Numbered from the stretch's first letter, positions 42,887 to 51,802 are shown. The stretch: DNA of 64,000 bases from Anaerolineaceae bacterium (GCA_030653365.1 JAURZL010000013.1:278473-342472); one strand, 5' to 3'. Notes: a model not told the origin generated them from the sequence alone. A program made the numbers and translations.

Positions 42887-44908
42887 ATGGTAAATCTGAC
42901 AATAAACGGAAAAAATTACGAAGTTGCCGAAGGTAAAACCGTGCTGGATGTGGCACGTGAGAATGATATTTACATCCCGACATTATGCAATCACGAAGAT
43001 CTATCACCTTATGGAGCCTGTCGTCTCTGTCTGGTTGAATCAAAAAATAATGGTCGTTCAGCGATTGTTACTTCCTGTAATACGCAGATTTCTGAAGGAA
43101 TGGTCATTGAAACCGAGACACCAGATGTAACCCAAACTCGCAAAGTCATGGCAGATTTTATTCTGTCTCGCTGCCCAGAAGTCCCTGCGGTCCAACGTAT
43201 AGCGGCATATTTAGGTGTTGAGAAGCCTTCTTTTGCCAGTGTAGACCCAAAACAAGATTGTATACTTTGTGGATTATGTGTACGCGCCTGTGACGAAATT
43301 GCAGAAAACCATGTGCTTGGCTTTAAAGGCAGAGCACCAGATCGGGTTGTAACAACCGCTTTCAATACACATGAAGCCATCTGTGACACCTGTAATAAAT
43401 GTGTGACCTATTGTCCAACCGGAGCGATTACGCATTTGGGTGGTACTGAGATCGGTAAAACAGTAAAGGCTAAAGATAGAGTCTGGAAACGGGTACGCAT
43501 AGTTGCCCAATATGCAGCCCTGGTGTTGTTCCTCATCTTTATGTACCTGACATTAGCCAGCGGAATTGGCTCTGGACCAGGTGCTCCTATCAACCTTTTC
43601 TCCCGGCTTAATCCATTGCAAGCTTTAACTGCCATGATTGGTGGAAGAGAATTCATAGGAAACTATTGGCCGGCTTTGATCACTGTCGCAGTCACATTGG
43701 CGTTTGGTCGGGTCTGGTGTGCATGGTTTTGTCCATTAGGAGCCGTTCTGGAGTTGTTTGGGTTTAAAGGACGCAGGATTGCATTACAAGAATTGCGAAA
43801 ACTTAAGTATGTTATTCTATTTTCGATCCTGATCATGGCTGCTTTCGGCAGTCTGGCGTTCATGTTTTTTGAACCCATAACCATCATTATTCGTGGCATT
43901 ACAACCGGTGCAAAACCAATCCTGGATTATGCACAAATTGCCGATAAGAAAGATTTTATCTGGCCTGGATTTGATTGGTGGATGATCGGTGTTCCCTTTG
44001 TGCTGGTACTGTTGTTGAACATTGTTGAAAAACGGTTCTGGTGTCGCTATTTATGCCCATTGGGAGCATTAATCGGATTAGGCTCTAAGATTTCCTGGGT
44101 CAAACGACGTGTCAATCAACAGAGTTGTGTGAAATGCGGTGATTGCGCAGCGATCTGCCCGATGGGGGCGATCAGTCCTGATAATGATTTCAAGAGTGAT
44201 CCTGCTGAATGTATCATGTGTATGGATTGTGCAGTTCCCTGTCCTAAATTAGCAATTACATTTGAAAAAGGTAAATTAGGTGGATGGAATTATGAATTTG
44301 ATCCTGGTCGACGCGAAGCGATTGCCACCGTTGCGACCAGCGCTATAGCGATTGGTTTGCTCGCTACTGATGTAGGGAAAGTTAAAGCTGCAAAAGCCAG
44401 TGTGATGCGACCTCCAGGGGCTGGTGACGATTTCCTGGCAAAGTGTATCCGCTGTGATCAATGTATTGAAGCTTGCCCAGGAAACATCATTCAACCCGCC
44501 ATAACGAAAGGTGGCTGGGAATCCTTGTTTACACCAATTATGGATCCATTTGCTGGCCGGTGTGAATTTGACTGTAATTATTGTGGTCAGATCTGCCCGA
44601 GTCACGCGATCCCACCCCTAACTTTGGAAGAGAAACATAAAGCAGTCATTGGTATTGCAAAAGTCAACTACGATACATGCGTTCGTTGTATGAATTGTAA
44701 GGATGACTGTCCTTTTGATTGTTTTGACCTTGTGGAAGTTGAAGGATTACAAGGTGTCTATCCACGAGTGATGGAAAATTCCAACTGTATTGGCTGTGCT
44801 ATTTGCGTGGATGTCTGTCCGAAAAAGGATGATTTGGCTATCGATGTATATCCAAAAGATTTAGTTCCAGTTGAGAAGCGGGTACTTACGGTATATATAG
44901 AGGATTAA
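42887..44908 (+). CDS. NuoG-NapH-NapG-like trimodular fusion, transmembrane electron conduit
   Basis: A 673-residue chain of three parts. Residues 1-185: NuoG/HydA N-terminal module with [2Fe-2S] (Cys34/45/48/64), then Cys125/128/131/135 and Cys166/169/172/176. Residues 203-465: NapH/NosR-C-like membrane part with four helices, the cytoplasmic CxxxCP pairs WCAWFCPLG and WCRYLCPLG, and two ferredoxin clusters (Cys414-424, 442-452). Residues 475-673: a RR-preceded hydrophobic helix, then a NapG-like MRPPGA...FLAKCIRCDQC and four clusters of the NapG style. Predicted topology puts the NuoG part inside and the NapG part outside. A Shine-Dalgarno GGGAGAAG precedes the ATG. No hydrogenase or formate dehydrogenase catalytic domain follows the NuoG module. 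Confidence 0.85.
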   Translation: MVNLTINGKNYEVAEGKTVLDVARENDIYIPTLCNHEDLSPYGACRLCLVESKNNGRSAIVTSCNTQISEGMVIETETPDVTQTRKVMADFILSRCPEVPAVQRIAAYLGVEKPSFASVDPKQDCILCGLCVRACDEIAENHVLGFKGRAPDRVVTTAFNTHEAICDTCNKCVTYCPTGAITHLGGTEIGKTVKAKDRVWKRVRIVAQYAALVLFLIFMYLTLASGIGSGPGAPINLFSRLNPLQALTAMIGGREFIGNYWPALITVAVTLAFGRVWCAWFCPLGAVLELFGFKGRRIALQELRKLKYVILFSILIMAAFGSLAFMFFEPITIIIRGITTGAKPILDYAQIADKKDFIWPGFDWWMIGVPFVLVLLLNIVEKRFWCRYLCPLGALIGLGSKISWVKRRVNQQSCVKCGDCAAICPMGAISPDNDFKSDPAECIMCMDCAVPCPKLAITFEKGKLGGWNYEFDPGRREAIATVATSAIAIGLLATDVGKVKAAKASVMRPPGAGDDFLAKCIRCDQCIEACPGNIIQPAITKGGWESLFTPIMDPFAGRCEFDCNYCGQICPSHAIPPLTLEEKHKAVIGIAKVNYDTCVRCMNCKDDCPFDCFDLVEVEGLQGVYPRVMENSNCIGCAICVDVCPKKDDLAIDVYPKDLVPVEKRVLTVYIED

Positions 44909-44922
44909 CATAACCAATGATT

Positions 44923-44968
44923 CACTGCCTCTGGGTAATTTTTCTCCTCAGAGGCAGTGTCAATTTTT
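44923..44968 (+). terminator. Terminator at the end of the redox cluster
   Basis: CACTGCCTCTG and CAGAGGCAGTG pair over 11 bases around a 15-base loop, followed within three bases by TTTTT. It lies 14 bases after the fusion gene and ends the plus-strand cluster before moaA. Confidence 0.85.
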
Positions 44969-45010
44969 AAAGAAATAAAAAGAAAACCAGAAGTTTATAG
45001 ATATCATCTC

Positions 45011-45090
45011 AATAAATAGGGATTGGCAGGTGTTTTTGGTGGTTAAAAAACCACCAAAAACACCCTGACCAGTAACTATTGAAAAGATAC
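45011..45090. repeat. Dispersed ~80-base palindromic repeat, copy A
   Basis: The centre is a perfect inverted repeat with 16-base arms (45029-45044 and 45049-45064, GGTGTTTTTGGTGGTT and its complement) around AAAA. The whole 80 bases align to copy B at 48542-48619 with roughly three quarters identity, including flanks AATAAA, CCTGACC and GAAAAG.TAC. It may be a miniature mobile element or an extragenic palindrome. Confidence 0.65.
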
Positions 45091-45092
45091 GT

Positions 45093-45121
45093 TTGTAACA
45101 ACCATTTTAATTTGTTATACT
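45093..45121 (+). promoter_or_regulatory. Promoter of moaA
   Basis: TTGTAA, a 17-base spacer and TATACT (45116-45121). The predicted RNA start near 45128 leaves a leader of about 70 bases. It shows no molybdenum-cofactor riboswitch that I can recognise. Confidence 0.6.
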
Positions 45122-45198
45122 TACTTCCAGAATTCCGGACCTGCGAGTTCTGAAAACCCGCTAATGACATAACAAAACTTTTCGCTAAGGACAATTCT

Positions 45199-46185
45199 GT
45201 GAAAGATTCTATTGGTAGATCGATTAATTATTTGAGAATTTCGGTAACAGATTTATGTAATTACAGGTGCGTTTATTGCATGCCGCTTGATGGGGTAGGT
45301 GTTGTTGAACATTCAAACATCATGCGTTTCGAAGAAATTATCAAAGTTGTTCAGGCAGCTGCCGCGTTTGGTGTCACTAAAATCAGATTAACTGGTGGGG
45401 AACCATTGGTTCGTCATGGAATTGTTGACCTGGTCAGAATGATCCGCCAGGTTGATGGAATTGAAGAAATCACGATAACGACCAATGGTTTTCTCTTAGG
45501 AAAATATGCAAAAGATCTGAAAGAAGCGGGGTTAACACGAGTAAACATCAGTCTGGATACACTTGATCCTGATTTGTTTCAAAAAATAACCAGAAAAGGC
45601 GATATTACCACCATCTGGAAAGGGATTGAAGAAGCAGAAAAATATAACCTTACACCCATAAAAATAAATATGGTGATGTTGGAAGGTATTAATGATCATG
45701 AAATACCAGACTTTATGGATTTGTCGATGAATCATAATTGGCATATCCGGTTTATTGAATTAATGCCTGTGAAAAATCAAATTTCCTGGGGAGAATCATT
45801 CCCCGATCCATCCGAATGTTATGTTTCCACAGGAACAATAATAAATCGATACGCCAATAAAGGTCTGGAACCAGTTGATCAAGTTAGACAATCCGGGCCA
45901 GCCAAATTATATCGGATGCCGGGAGCGAAAGGATTGATAGGTTTTATTTCACCCCTGGATGATGAGCATTTTTGTAATCGTTGTAACCGGCTTCGTCTGA
46001 CGGCAGATGGAAACCTGAGACCCTGTTTGATGAATGATCTGGAAATTCCATTACTCAGTGCAATTCGTGAAGGAAAAGATATAAAACCGCTGGTGGCAAA
46101 AGCGATTGGTTTAAAGCCAGCACATCTTGAATTGCTGCAGAACCAATCGCCTGAATCACGAACAATGATGCAGATTGGTGGTTGA
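45199..46185 (+). CDS. moaA: GTP 3',8-cyclase MoaA (molybdopterin synthesis)
   Basis: A 328-residue radical SAM enzyme. The N-terminal [4Fe-4S] motif is CNYRCVYCMP, the SAM-binding LTGGEPL follows, and the C-terminal cluster ligands are CNRCNRLRL...RPCL. It makes the first pterin intermediate, needed for both molybdenum and tungsten enzymes. Start is GTG with AAGGA seven bases upstream. It has its own promoter downstream of the cluster terminator. It probably supplies the AOR-like enzyme. The usual C-terminal double-glycine needed for activity is present as IGG at the very end. No other moa genes are in the window. Confidence 0.93.
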   Translation: MKDSIGRSINYLRISVTDLCNYRCVYCMPLDGVGVVEHSNIMRFEEIIKVVQAAAAFGVTKIRLTGGEPLVRHGIVDLVRMIRQVDGIEEITITTNGFLLGKYAKDLKEAGLTRVNISLDTLDPDLFQKITRKGDITTIWKGIEEAEKYNLTPIKINMVMLEGINDHEIPDFMDLSMNHNWHIRFIELMPVKNQISWGESFPDPSECYVSTGTIINRYANKGLEPVDQVRQSGPAKLYRMPGAKGLIGFISPLDDEHFCNRCNRLRLTADGNLRPCLMNDLEIPLLSAIREGKDIKPLVAKAIGLKPAHLELLQNQSPESRTMMQIGG

Positions 46186-46373
46186 TTCGTCAACATTCAT
46201 TTTCGTTGTTCACCAACTCCCTTGTTTAATCAAAAAACTCACTTAAAAAAATTATTGACATAATATGTCGATTAAAGAAAGAAAATCCTTAAAAGTTTGG
46301 ATTGTAATCAAGAATTAATCCTGGTTCGAGATATTTGATTGATGGAAGAAACGCTAAGAAATGGAGAAGATTT

Positions 46374-47696
46374 ATGCCTGGTACCCCAAAAAAAGACAAT
46401 ACAACATTTGAAGAGAATTATGAACATTTGGATCCTGCATTACAGCATTTGCTGTTGGTGTGTAGTTATTGTGCATTAAACACTCCAATTCCAATTGATC
46501 TACTCTCGATCGTTTTGGAAGGAGAAATCCAAGAAGATGTAGTTAATAAACTTCAACAACTATCTGATTTGGATTTCATTGAGAGTGTTCCAAATGGTTT
46601 CCAGATTCAAGCCTCTGCGGCAAAATTTGTTCAGAGCAAATTTGACTCTCATAAGCGAAAAGAAGTTTTGGGTATTACAGCCAAAGGGATGGAAACAATC
46701 TGTAAAAAGATGGATAATCCAGGCGACATTTTGCCTTACCTTAAACACGTGGATGCTCTTGCGCAAAAAACACAACTGAACAAATTGGCAGTTTCAGGTT
46801 TTCTGAGTGGATATCTGGGGAATTACTGGTTATCTGAGGGGAACATTCAGGAAGCAGGTTTGTATTATCGGCGTGCTTTATTGGTTATCGAAACTGTTTC
46901 TGGTGTAGAAAGTGCTGAATACACTGAGCACCTCAATAATTTGGGTAGCGCATTATACAAAATTAATAAACTGGATGAAGCGAAGAAATGTTTTGAACAG
47001 GCTGTCATTACAGATAAAAAAGTTCTGGGCAAAGATCATCCTGCCGTTGCGATTGGCTTGAATAATTTAGGTCAGGTAATGCTGGAACTGAATAACACGG
47101 ATGGAGCAATCATCCATCTGGAAAATGCTTTAGAGATCAACACGCGCCATTATGGGATGAATCATCCTCTGGTCGCCTCAGGATTTTACAATTTTGGAAT
47201 GGCGTTAATTGAGGTAGGTGATTTGCAACGGGCAAAGGTCGAGCTCAATCGCTCGCTTGCCATCCGCGAACAGATCTTTGGCGATAATCACTCCAGTGTG
47301 GCAGAGTCTCACCATGGACTGGGTATGGTTTTCCAGACAATCGGCAGCATTCCTGAGGCAGAAATGAATTATCGTCAAGCGATAAAAATCTGGGAAGCAG
47401 ATAAGAAACTGGATAATCTTAAATTGGCAGCTTCATATACAAATCTTGGAGGAATTTTACATGTTTCTAAGGATTTTGATGCGGCAAAGACTAATTATCT
47501 GAATGGATTAGAAATATTTGAAGCTTGCCTTCCAGCAAATGATAAGAACATCCGAGACATTCAACTGCAAATAAAACTTTTAGACCATAAAATTTCCATG
47601 CCTGAATTGTTTGAGAAAATGGAAGCTGGTGAATTATTATCACCTGATTTGATTGCATCGTTAGACGAGATATTTGGAGATGAACCAAAGAACTAA
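46374..47696 (+). CDS. TPR-repeat protein
   Basis: A 440-residue protein. Residues 10-80 look like a winged-helix-type segment (LLLVCSYCALNTPIPIDLLSIVL), as seen before TPR arrays in STAND-type regulators. Residues 130-390 hold about six TPR units with the kinesin-light-chain-like rhythm (YTEHLNNLGSALYKINKLDEA, then LGKDHPAVAIGLNNLGQV). It is a protein-protein interaction scaffold of unknown partner. The frame opens at a TTG (46335), but GGAG seven bases before the ATG at 46374 fixes the start. It may cooperate with the following response regulator. Confidence 0.75.
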   Translation: MPGTPKKDNTTFEENYEHLDPALQHLLLVCSYCALNTPIPIDLLSIVLEGEIQEDVVNKLQQLSDLDFIESVPNGFQIQASAAKFVQSKFDSHKRKEVLGITAKGMETICKKMDNPGDILPYLKHVDALAQKTQLNKLAVSGFLSGYLGNYWLSEGNIQEAGLYYRRALLVIETVSGVESAEYTEHLNNLGSALYKINKLDEAKKCFEQAVITDKKVLGKDHPAVAIGLNNLGQVMLELNNTDGAIIHLENALEINTRHYGMNHPLVASGFYNFGMALIEVGDLQRAKVELNRSLAIREQIFGDNHSSVAESHHGLGMVFQTIGSIPEAEMNYRQAIKIWEADKKLDNLKLAASYTNLGGILHVSKDFDAAKTNYLNGLEIFEACLPANDKNIRDIQLQIKLLDHKISMPELFEKMEAGELLSPDLIASLDEIFGDEPKN

Positions 47697-47774
47697 ATAT
47701 TTACCCAAGAAAAACAACCTGACAACTAAATTGAAAAAACATCTCATTTTGCTTAAAATCTAGCTGGGATTGGG

Positions 47775-47780
47775 TATAAT
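47775..47780 (+). promoter_or_regulatory. -10 box before the second response regulator
   Basis: A perfect TATAAT lies 45 bases before the ATG of the regulator gene. TTGCTT upstream has a 20-base spacer, too long to be convincing. Confidence 0.45.
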
Positions 47781-47825
47781 AAAGGTGTTCTTAATTTATA
47801 AATGTTCCACATTTGAGGAGAAACT

Positions 47826-48470
47826 ATGGGAGCTGAAAAACCCATTCGTGTGATGCTGGTTGATGACCACGCTGTTGTGAGAAGTGGTTTAGGTGCATTT
47901 CTTTATGTTTTTGATGACCTTGATCTGGTTGCTGAAGCCAAAGATGGAAAAGAAGCTCTTCAAATCTGTGAAAAAATAATGCCAGATGTGATTCTCATGG
48001 ATCTGGTTATGCCGGTGATGGATGGGGCAGCCGCTACCCAGGCGATCCGGCAGCGCTGGCCAGAGATTCAAGTAGTCGCTTTAACCAGTTTTAAGGAAGA
48101 TGATTTGGTGCAGGCTGCACTTCAAGCTGGAGCAATTGGGTATTTATTGAAAAATGTTTCTGCCGATGAACTGGCCAATGCAATTCGCGCAGCATATCAA
48201 GGGAAACCAACCCTAGCGCCAGAAGCTGCACAGGCATTAATTCATGCAGCTGTAAAGCCTGGAAAACCAGATTATGGATTAACCCACCGGGAAGAAGAAG
48301 TTTTGGAATTGATGACGGAAGGGATGAGCAATGTTGAAATCGCTGAGAAACTCTTTGTCAGTCGCTCAACCGTCAAATTTCATGTGAGCAGTATTCTTTC
48401 AAAATTAAGTGTTTCCAGCCGGACAGAAGCTGTGGCGATGGCGCTGCAACAAAAATTGATAAAAAAATAG
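47826..48470 (+). CDS. NarL/LuxR-family response regulator (orphan)
   Basis: A 214-residue regulator. The receiver has VDDH (12-15) with Asp59 in ILMDLVMP, T in VALTSF and Lys in LLKN. The HTH domain is [47 protein letters not shown] lies six bases before the ATG. No kinase gene is adjacent, so it is an orphan in this window; the TPR protein just upstream is a candidate partner. Its target genes are unknown. Confidence 0.93.
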   Translation: MGAEKPIRVMLVDDHAVVRSGLGAFLYVFDDLDLVAEAKDGKEALQICEKIMPDVILMDLVMPVMDGAAATQAIRQRWPEIQVVALTSFKEDDLVQAALQAGAIGYLLKNVSADELANAIRAAYQGKPTLAPEAAQALIHAAVKPGKPDYGLTHREEEVLELMTEGMSNVEIAEKLFVSRSTVKFHVSSILSKLSVSSRTEAVAMALQQKLIKK

Positions 48471-48472
48471 TA

Positions 48473-48511
48473 AATAAGAAGCTGATCATTTACCCCGATC
48501 AGCTTCTTATT
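48473..48511. terminator. Bidirectional terminator between the regulator gene and fhs
   Basis: AATAAGAAGCTGATC and its complement form a perfect 15-bp stem around ATTTACCCC. The minus-strand reading continues into TACTATTTTTTT. It serves the plus-strand regulator gene and probably the convergent fhs message. Confidence 0.85.
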
Positions 48512-48541
48512 TGATTCAACTACAAAATTTCACTCAATATG

Positions 48542-48619
48542 AATAAAACAGGGTTGGGATGTGTTTTTGAAAATTAATTAACGCCAAAAAATTTCCTGAC
48601 CGTAAAGATGAAAAGTTAC
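48542..48619. repeat. Dispersed ~80-base repeat, copy B (degenerate palindrome)
   Basis: Aligns end to end with copy A at 45011-45090; shared blocks include GTGTTTTTG, CCAAAAA, CCTGACC and TGAAAAG. The central palindrome has decayed here. It ends just before the 3' end of fhs. Confidence 0.6.
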
Positions 48620-48624
48620 ATAAT

Positions 48625-50550
48625 TTAGAATAAACCTTTTACTTCTCCGGTATCCGGATCGAGGTCTACATCAAAGTACGCTGGACGGGTCGAAAGGCCA
48701 GGCATGGTTCTCATCTCTCCCAAAAGCGGGTAAAGGAAACCTGCTCCAACCGAAGCACGAATATCACTGACAGGAATCCTGAAACCTTTTGGAACACCTT
48801 TTAAGGCTGGGTCATGGCTCAGGCTTAGATGTGTTTTAGCCATACAAATTGTGGAATTTCCAAAACCAAGCCGCTCATAATCGGCAATTCTCGCTTCAGC
48901 ATCAGGTGAGTAATCAACGCCATCAGCCCCATAAATCTCTGTGGCGATAGCTTCAATCTTTTCTTTTATACTGGCTTCCAATGGATAGAGGAATTTGAAA
49001 TCGTGTTCCTCGTTGCTGGCAGCAATAACTGCTTCAGCCAATTTCACTGCACCTTCTCCGCCAAATTCCCAGTGTTCACTGACCACAGCATCAAAAGCGC
49101 CGCCTTGTGTAACAGCTGCTTTGCGAACAAGTTCCAGTTCATTGTCGGTATCTGTAAAGAATTTGTTGACTGCCACCACGACAGGCACACCAAATTTTCG
49201 AGCGATTTTTATATGGTGCAACATGTTTGGTAAACCAGCTTCCAGCAGTTCCAGATTCTCTTCTGTATAGGCACGATCTAACGGTTTACCAGCGACGACT
49301 TTGGCACCACCACCATGCATTTTGAGCGCACGAATGGTCGCAACAAGCACCACCACATCCGGGATTAATCCTGAGAAGCGGCATTTGATGTTGAAGAATT
49401 TTTCCATGCCCATATCAGCACCGAAGCCTGATTCGGTGACGACATAATCTGCTAATTTCAAAGCAATTTTATCTGCCAAAATGGAACTGTTACCATGCGC
49501 AATGTTCGCAAAAGGACCGGCATGCACAAAAACAGGAGTACCTTCCAGTGTTTGAAGAAGGTTTGGTTTGATCGCATCTTTCATCAGAACAGTCAATGCG
49601 CCAGCGACTCCGATATCATTGGCATCCACCGCTTCACCTTTATGGCTGGTACCGATGACAATTCTGCCAAAACGTTCGCGCATATCCCGCAAATCAGTGG
49701 TTAATGCCAGTATCGCCATAATTTCGCTGGCAACTGTGATATCAAAACCTGTTTTTCGAGTATGACCTTTTTCATCCGAACCTTCACCAACAGTAATTCC
49801 ACGCAGGAAACGATCATTGGTATCGATTACACGTTTCCACGTGATTGAATCCGGGTCAATATCCAGGCGCACAAATTTGCTCTTCTGTTCTTCTGTCATC
49901 TGATCGGGATCATCAGTTTCAATCCCTATTTTTCTTCTGCGATGTTGCATACCAACCGAGAAATGTCGTTTACCCTGCTTATCTTTGGGGAAAAGATTCT
50001 CAAAAAGCTTTTGATCCGATTGGGTGGATTCATGGAACATACGCGCATCGATCGCTGCTGCCAGCAGGTTGTTGGCTGCGGTGATGGCATGAATATCACC
50101 AGTGAGATGGAGGTTAAATTCATCCATTGGAATCACCTGGCTATAACCACCTCCTGCGGCTCCACCTTTGATACCAAAGGTAGGCCCCTGACTGGGTTGA
50201 CGGATACAGGTAATCACACGTTTGTTTAATTGGGCACCCAAAGCCTGGCTCAATCCGACGGTTGTGGTCGTTTTACCTTCACCCAATGGGGTGGGTGTAA
50301 TAGCCGTTACATCAATGTATTTTCCGTTAGGCGCATCTTTTAATCGCTCAAGGATATCCAGTTTTACTTTGGCTTTATAAGGACCATATTGTTCCAATTC
50401 TTCAGGCAGTAATCCTAATTCCTCGGCAATCGTGGTGATGTGTTTCAACTCAGAAGCCTGAGCGATTTCGATGTCCGAAGGAACCGGGGTTATTCTTTTT
50501 AACTTTGTGGCTTTAAATGGACGGACTACTGCATTGGGATTAGTACTCAT
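48625..50550 (-). CDS. fhs: Formate--tetrahydrofolate ligase, long form
   Basis: A 641-residue FTHFS. The P-loop [12 protein letters not shown] is at 86-97, followed by the conserved [24 protein letters not shown] and the folate-site [14 protein letters not shown]. Typical bacterial forms are about 555-560 residues; this one has insertions (for example about 200-250) that make it resemble the synthetase domain of eukaryotic C1-THF synthase. It charges formate onto THF, feeding one-carbon metabolism or the methyl branch of Wood-Ljungdahl. AAAGGAG lies before the ATG. It has its own promoter. Confidence 0.96.
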   Translation of the reverse strand: MSTNPNAVVRPFKATKLKRITPVPSDIEIAQASELKHITTIAEELGLLPEELEQYGPYKAKVKLDILERLKDAPNGKYIDVTAITPTPLGEGKTTTTVGLSQALGAQLNKRVITCIRQPSQGPTFGIKGGAAGGGYSQVIPMDEFNLHLTGDIHAITAANNLLAAAIDARMFHESTQSDQKLFENLFPKDKQGKRHFSVGMQHRRRKIGIETDDPDQMTEEQKSKFVRLDIDPDSITWKRVIDTNDRFLRGITVGEGSDEKGHTRKTGFDITVASEIMAILALTTDLRDMRERFGRIVIGTSHKGEAVDANDIGVAGALTVLMKDAIKPNLLQTLEGTPVFVHAGPFANIAHGNSSILADKIALKLADYVVTESGFGADMGMEKFFNIKCRFSGLIPDVVVLVATIRALKMHGGGAKVVAGKPLDRAYTEENLELLEAGLPNMLHHIKIARKFGVPVVVAVNKFFTDTDNELELVRKAAVTQGGAFDAVVSEHWEFGGEGAVKLAEAVIAASNEEHDFKFLYPLEASIKEKIEAIATEIYGADGVDYSPDAEARIADYERLGFGNSTICMAKTHLSLSHDPALKGVPKGFRIPVSDIRASVGAGFLYPLLGEMRTMPGLSTRPAYFDVDLDPDTGEVKGLF

Positions 50551-50623
50551 GTAGCATTTCTCCTTTCAAATTTTTTTAGAAAAAGTCGGTGAATTTTGAA
50601 TGATTAATATCACGATATTTTCT

Positions 50624-50652
50624 ATTAAAGAGCATTGTTGCTTTAAAATCAA
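50624..50652 (-). promoter_or_regulatory. Promoter of fhs
   Basis: On minus, TTGATT, a 17-base spacer and TTTAAT, about 75 bases before the fhs ATG. Four of six and five of six bases match the sigma-70 consensus. Confidence 0.55.
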
Positions 50653-50707
50653 GTTAAAAAAAAGGGTTCGTGATTTCTTTTACAAGAAAACGCAAGAAAT
50701 TTTCAAA

Positions 50708-51148
50708 TTAATATTTCTTAATTAAACGCCAAATCCAGCGGTGAAAAGCATGAACACTGTTAACTGGTTCAGCATACATCATAATACATCCACCGGATAC
50801 AGGGTTCATTCCTAACGATTCAGCATACTTGACCGTTTCTGGGGATTCAGATCCTTGTTGCAGCCAGATTTTTTTGATCCCGGCTTGATGAGCGTCATCC
50901 AGGATCGCTTTTACGTTTTCCTTTTTAACATTGATCAGGACACCATCCACCTTAGGATCAATTTCACTGAGAGTTTTATAACAACGGTCATTTTCAAAAA
51001 GCTCTAATGTAGGATGTACAGGTACGAGCTCGTACCCTTTTTCTTTAAGTTCTTTATAAATTGAATTGCCAAATTTCGTGTTTGAACGGGAAACACCGAT
51101 GATCGCAATTCTTTTTGATTGAACAAAATCTTTGATTGCCTGATTCAT
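50708..51148 (-). CDS. CoA-binding-domain protein (YccU-like)
   Basis: A 146-residue Rossmann protein. It has RIAIIGVSRSNTKFGNSIYKEL at the N-terminus, VLINVKKEN in the middle and GIKKIWLQQGSES near the end, the pattern of the CoA_binding_2 family. The reaction is unknown; members bind CoA and may influence acyl metabolism. The frame runs upstream through the tRNA gene to 51349, but AAGGA seven bases before the ATG at 51148 sets the start. It lies 111 bases downstream of the tRNA-Leu on the same strand and may be co-transcribed with it. Confidence 0.8.
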   Translation of the reverse strand: MNQAIKDFVQSKRIAIIGVSRSNTKFGNSIYKELKEKGYELVPVHPTLELFENDRCYKTLSEIDPKVDGVLINVKKENVKAILDDAHQAGIKKIWLQQGSESPETVKYAESLGMNPVSGGCIMMYAEPVNSVHAFHRWIWRLIKKY

Positions 51149-51259
51149 AATTTGTTCCTTTCTGAATTCTTGAAAAATGGAATAATTGAAGATATTACTA
51201 TGGAGAATAAATTGATGAGATTTTTTATAAAAAAGCCGCAACCATTGATTGCGACTTTG

Positions 51260-51343
51260 TGGGGCGAGTGGGACTTGAACCCACAAGGTGTCACCACCGG
51301 AGGATTTTAAGTCCTCTGCGTCTGCCAATTCCGCCACCGCCCC
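51260..51343 (-). tRNA. tRNA-Leu (anticodon UAA)
   Basis: Type II tRNA on minus. The 7-bp acceptor stem is GGGGCGG with TCGCCCC (last pair G-U), the D arm contains GGCAGACGC, and the anticodon stem GAGGA/TCCTC encloses the TTAAAA loop with anticodon TAA. A long variable arm (CGGTGGTGACACCTTG region) and T arm GTGGG-TTCAAGT-CCCAC complete it. The 3' CCA is not encoded. It is 84 bases long. Confidence 0.95.
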
Positions 51344-51430
51344 AGACAACTCAATTTTATCTTACTCTCAATAGACGTCAAGGTTTTCTGTGTGGTTTGT
51401 TTCACATAGTTACCCTTGTGATCAAATTTA

Positions 51431-51802
51431 TTAATCTTCTTCATAATACCCAGGCTCGACACCATCTGATCCCTTGAGATAAGCTGCATGATTGTAAGGT
51501 AATCTTAAGATTATTCGACCGGAAAAATTTTCAAAAGCTGTTCTTAACATTGCAGTACACATTAAAGAGACATTCGTTGCCGAGTAAGCACACTCCGGAT
51601 GTAATGAGGTGTAGAAGGGCACTTCCGCTTCCCTTAAGATATAGAGGACCGTCATACCATCTGGAATAGCATTTATAGGTTGGATTGTGTAAACTCCAGG
51701 ACGAGAAAGAAAAATTGCTGCTAATAGAACGAGAAAAAATAAGACAACATAAATAATTTTTTTCTTTTTTTGTGGAGATTGATTATTGTTTTTTTGGGTC
51801 AT
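51431..51802 (-). CDS. Small membrane-anchored protein of unknown function
   Basis: A 123-residue protein with a charged N-terminus (QKKKK), one hydrophobic segment (about 16-34) and an extracytoplasmic remainder with two cysteines (ECAYS and SLMCT). I do not recognise the family. The ATG at 51802 has GAGGG four bases upstream, so the longer open frame to 51886 is not used. It lies upstream of the tRNA on the same strand. Confidence 0.5.
   Translation of the reverse strand: MTQKNNNQSPQKKKKIIYVVLFFLVLLAAIFLSRPGVYTIQPINAIPDGMTVLYILREAEVPFYTSLHPECAYSATNVSLMCTAMLRTAFENFSGRIILRLPYNHAAYLKGSDGVEPGYYEED

Noticed and set aside
42351..43656. Several minus-strand open frames within the NuoF-like and fusion genes
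   Set aside because: The plus-strand genes carry all the Fe-S motifs; the opposite frames are shadows with no motif or ribosome site.
42887..44908. Call as NADH dehydrogenase subunit G or [FeFe]-hydrogenase
   Set aside because: Only the N-terminal ~185 residues match; no H-cluster or molybdopterin domain follows, and a membrane NapH/NapG part does.
45029..45064. The perfect 16-bp palindrome as the terminator of the redox cluster
   Set aside because: A proper terminator with U-run already lies at 44923-44968, and the palindrome lacks a U-run and recurs, decayed, in copy B at 48542.
45122..45198. Molybdenum-cofactor riboswitch before moaA
   Set aside because: The leader after the predicted RNA start is only about 70 bases and shows none of the paired elements of that riboswitch.
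51149..51349. N-terminal extension of the CoA-binding protein (GAVAELADAEDLKSS type)
   Set aside because: That peptide is the translation of the tRNA-Leu gene in this frame; the real start has its own Shine-Dalgarno at 51148.
51119..51477. Plus-strand open frames across the tRNA (one containing GRVGLEPTRCHHRR)
   Set aside because: They are antisense reads of the tRNA-Leu gene.
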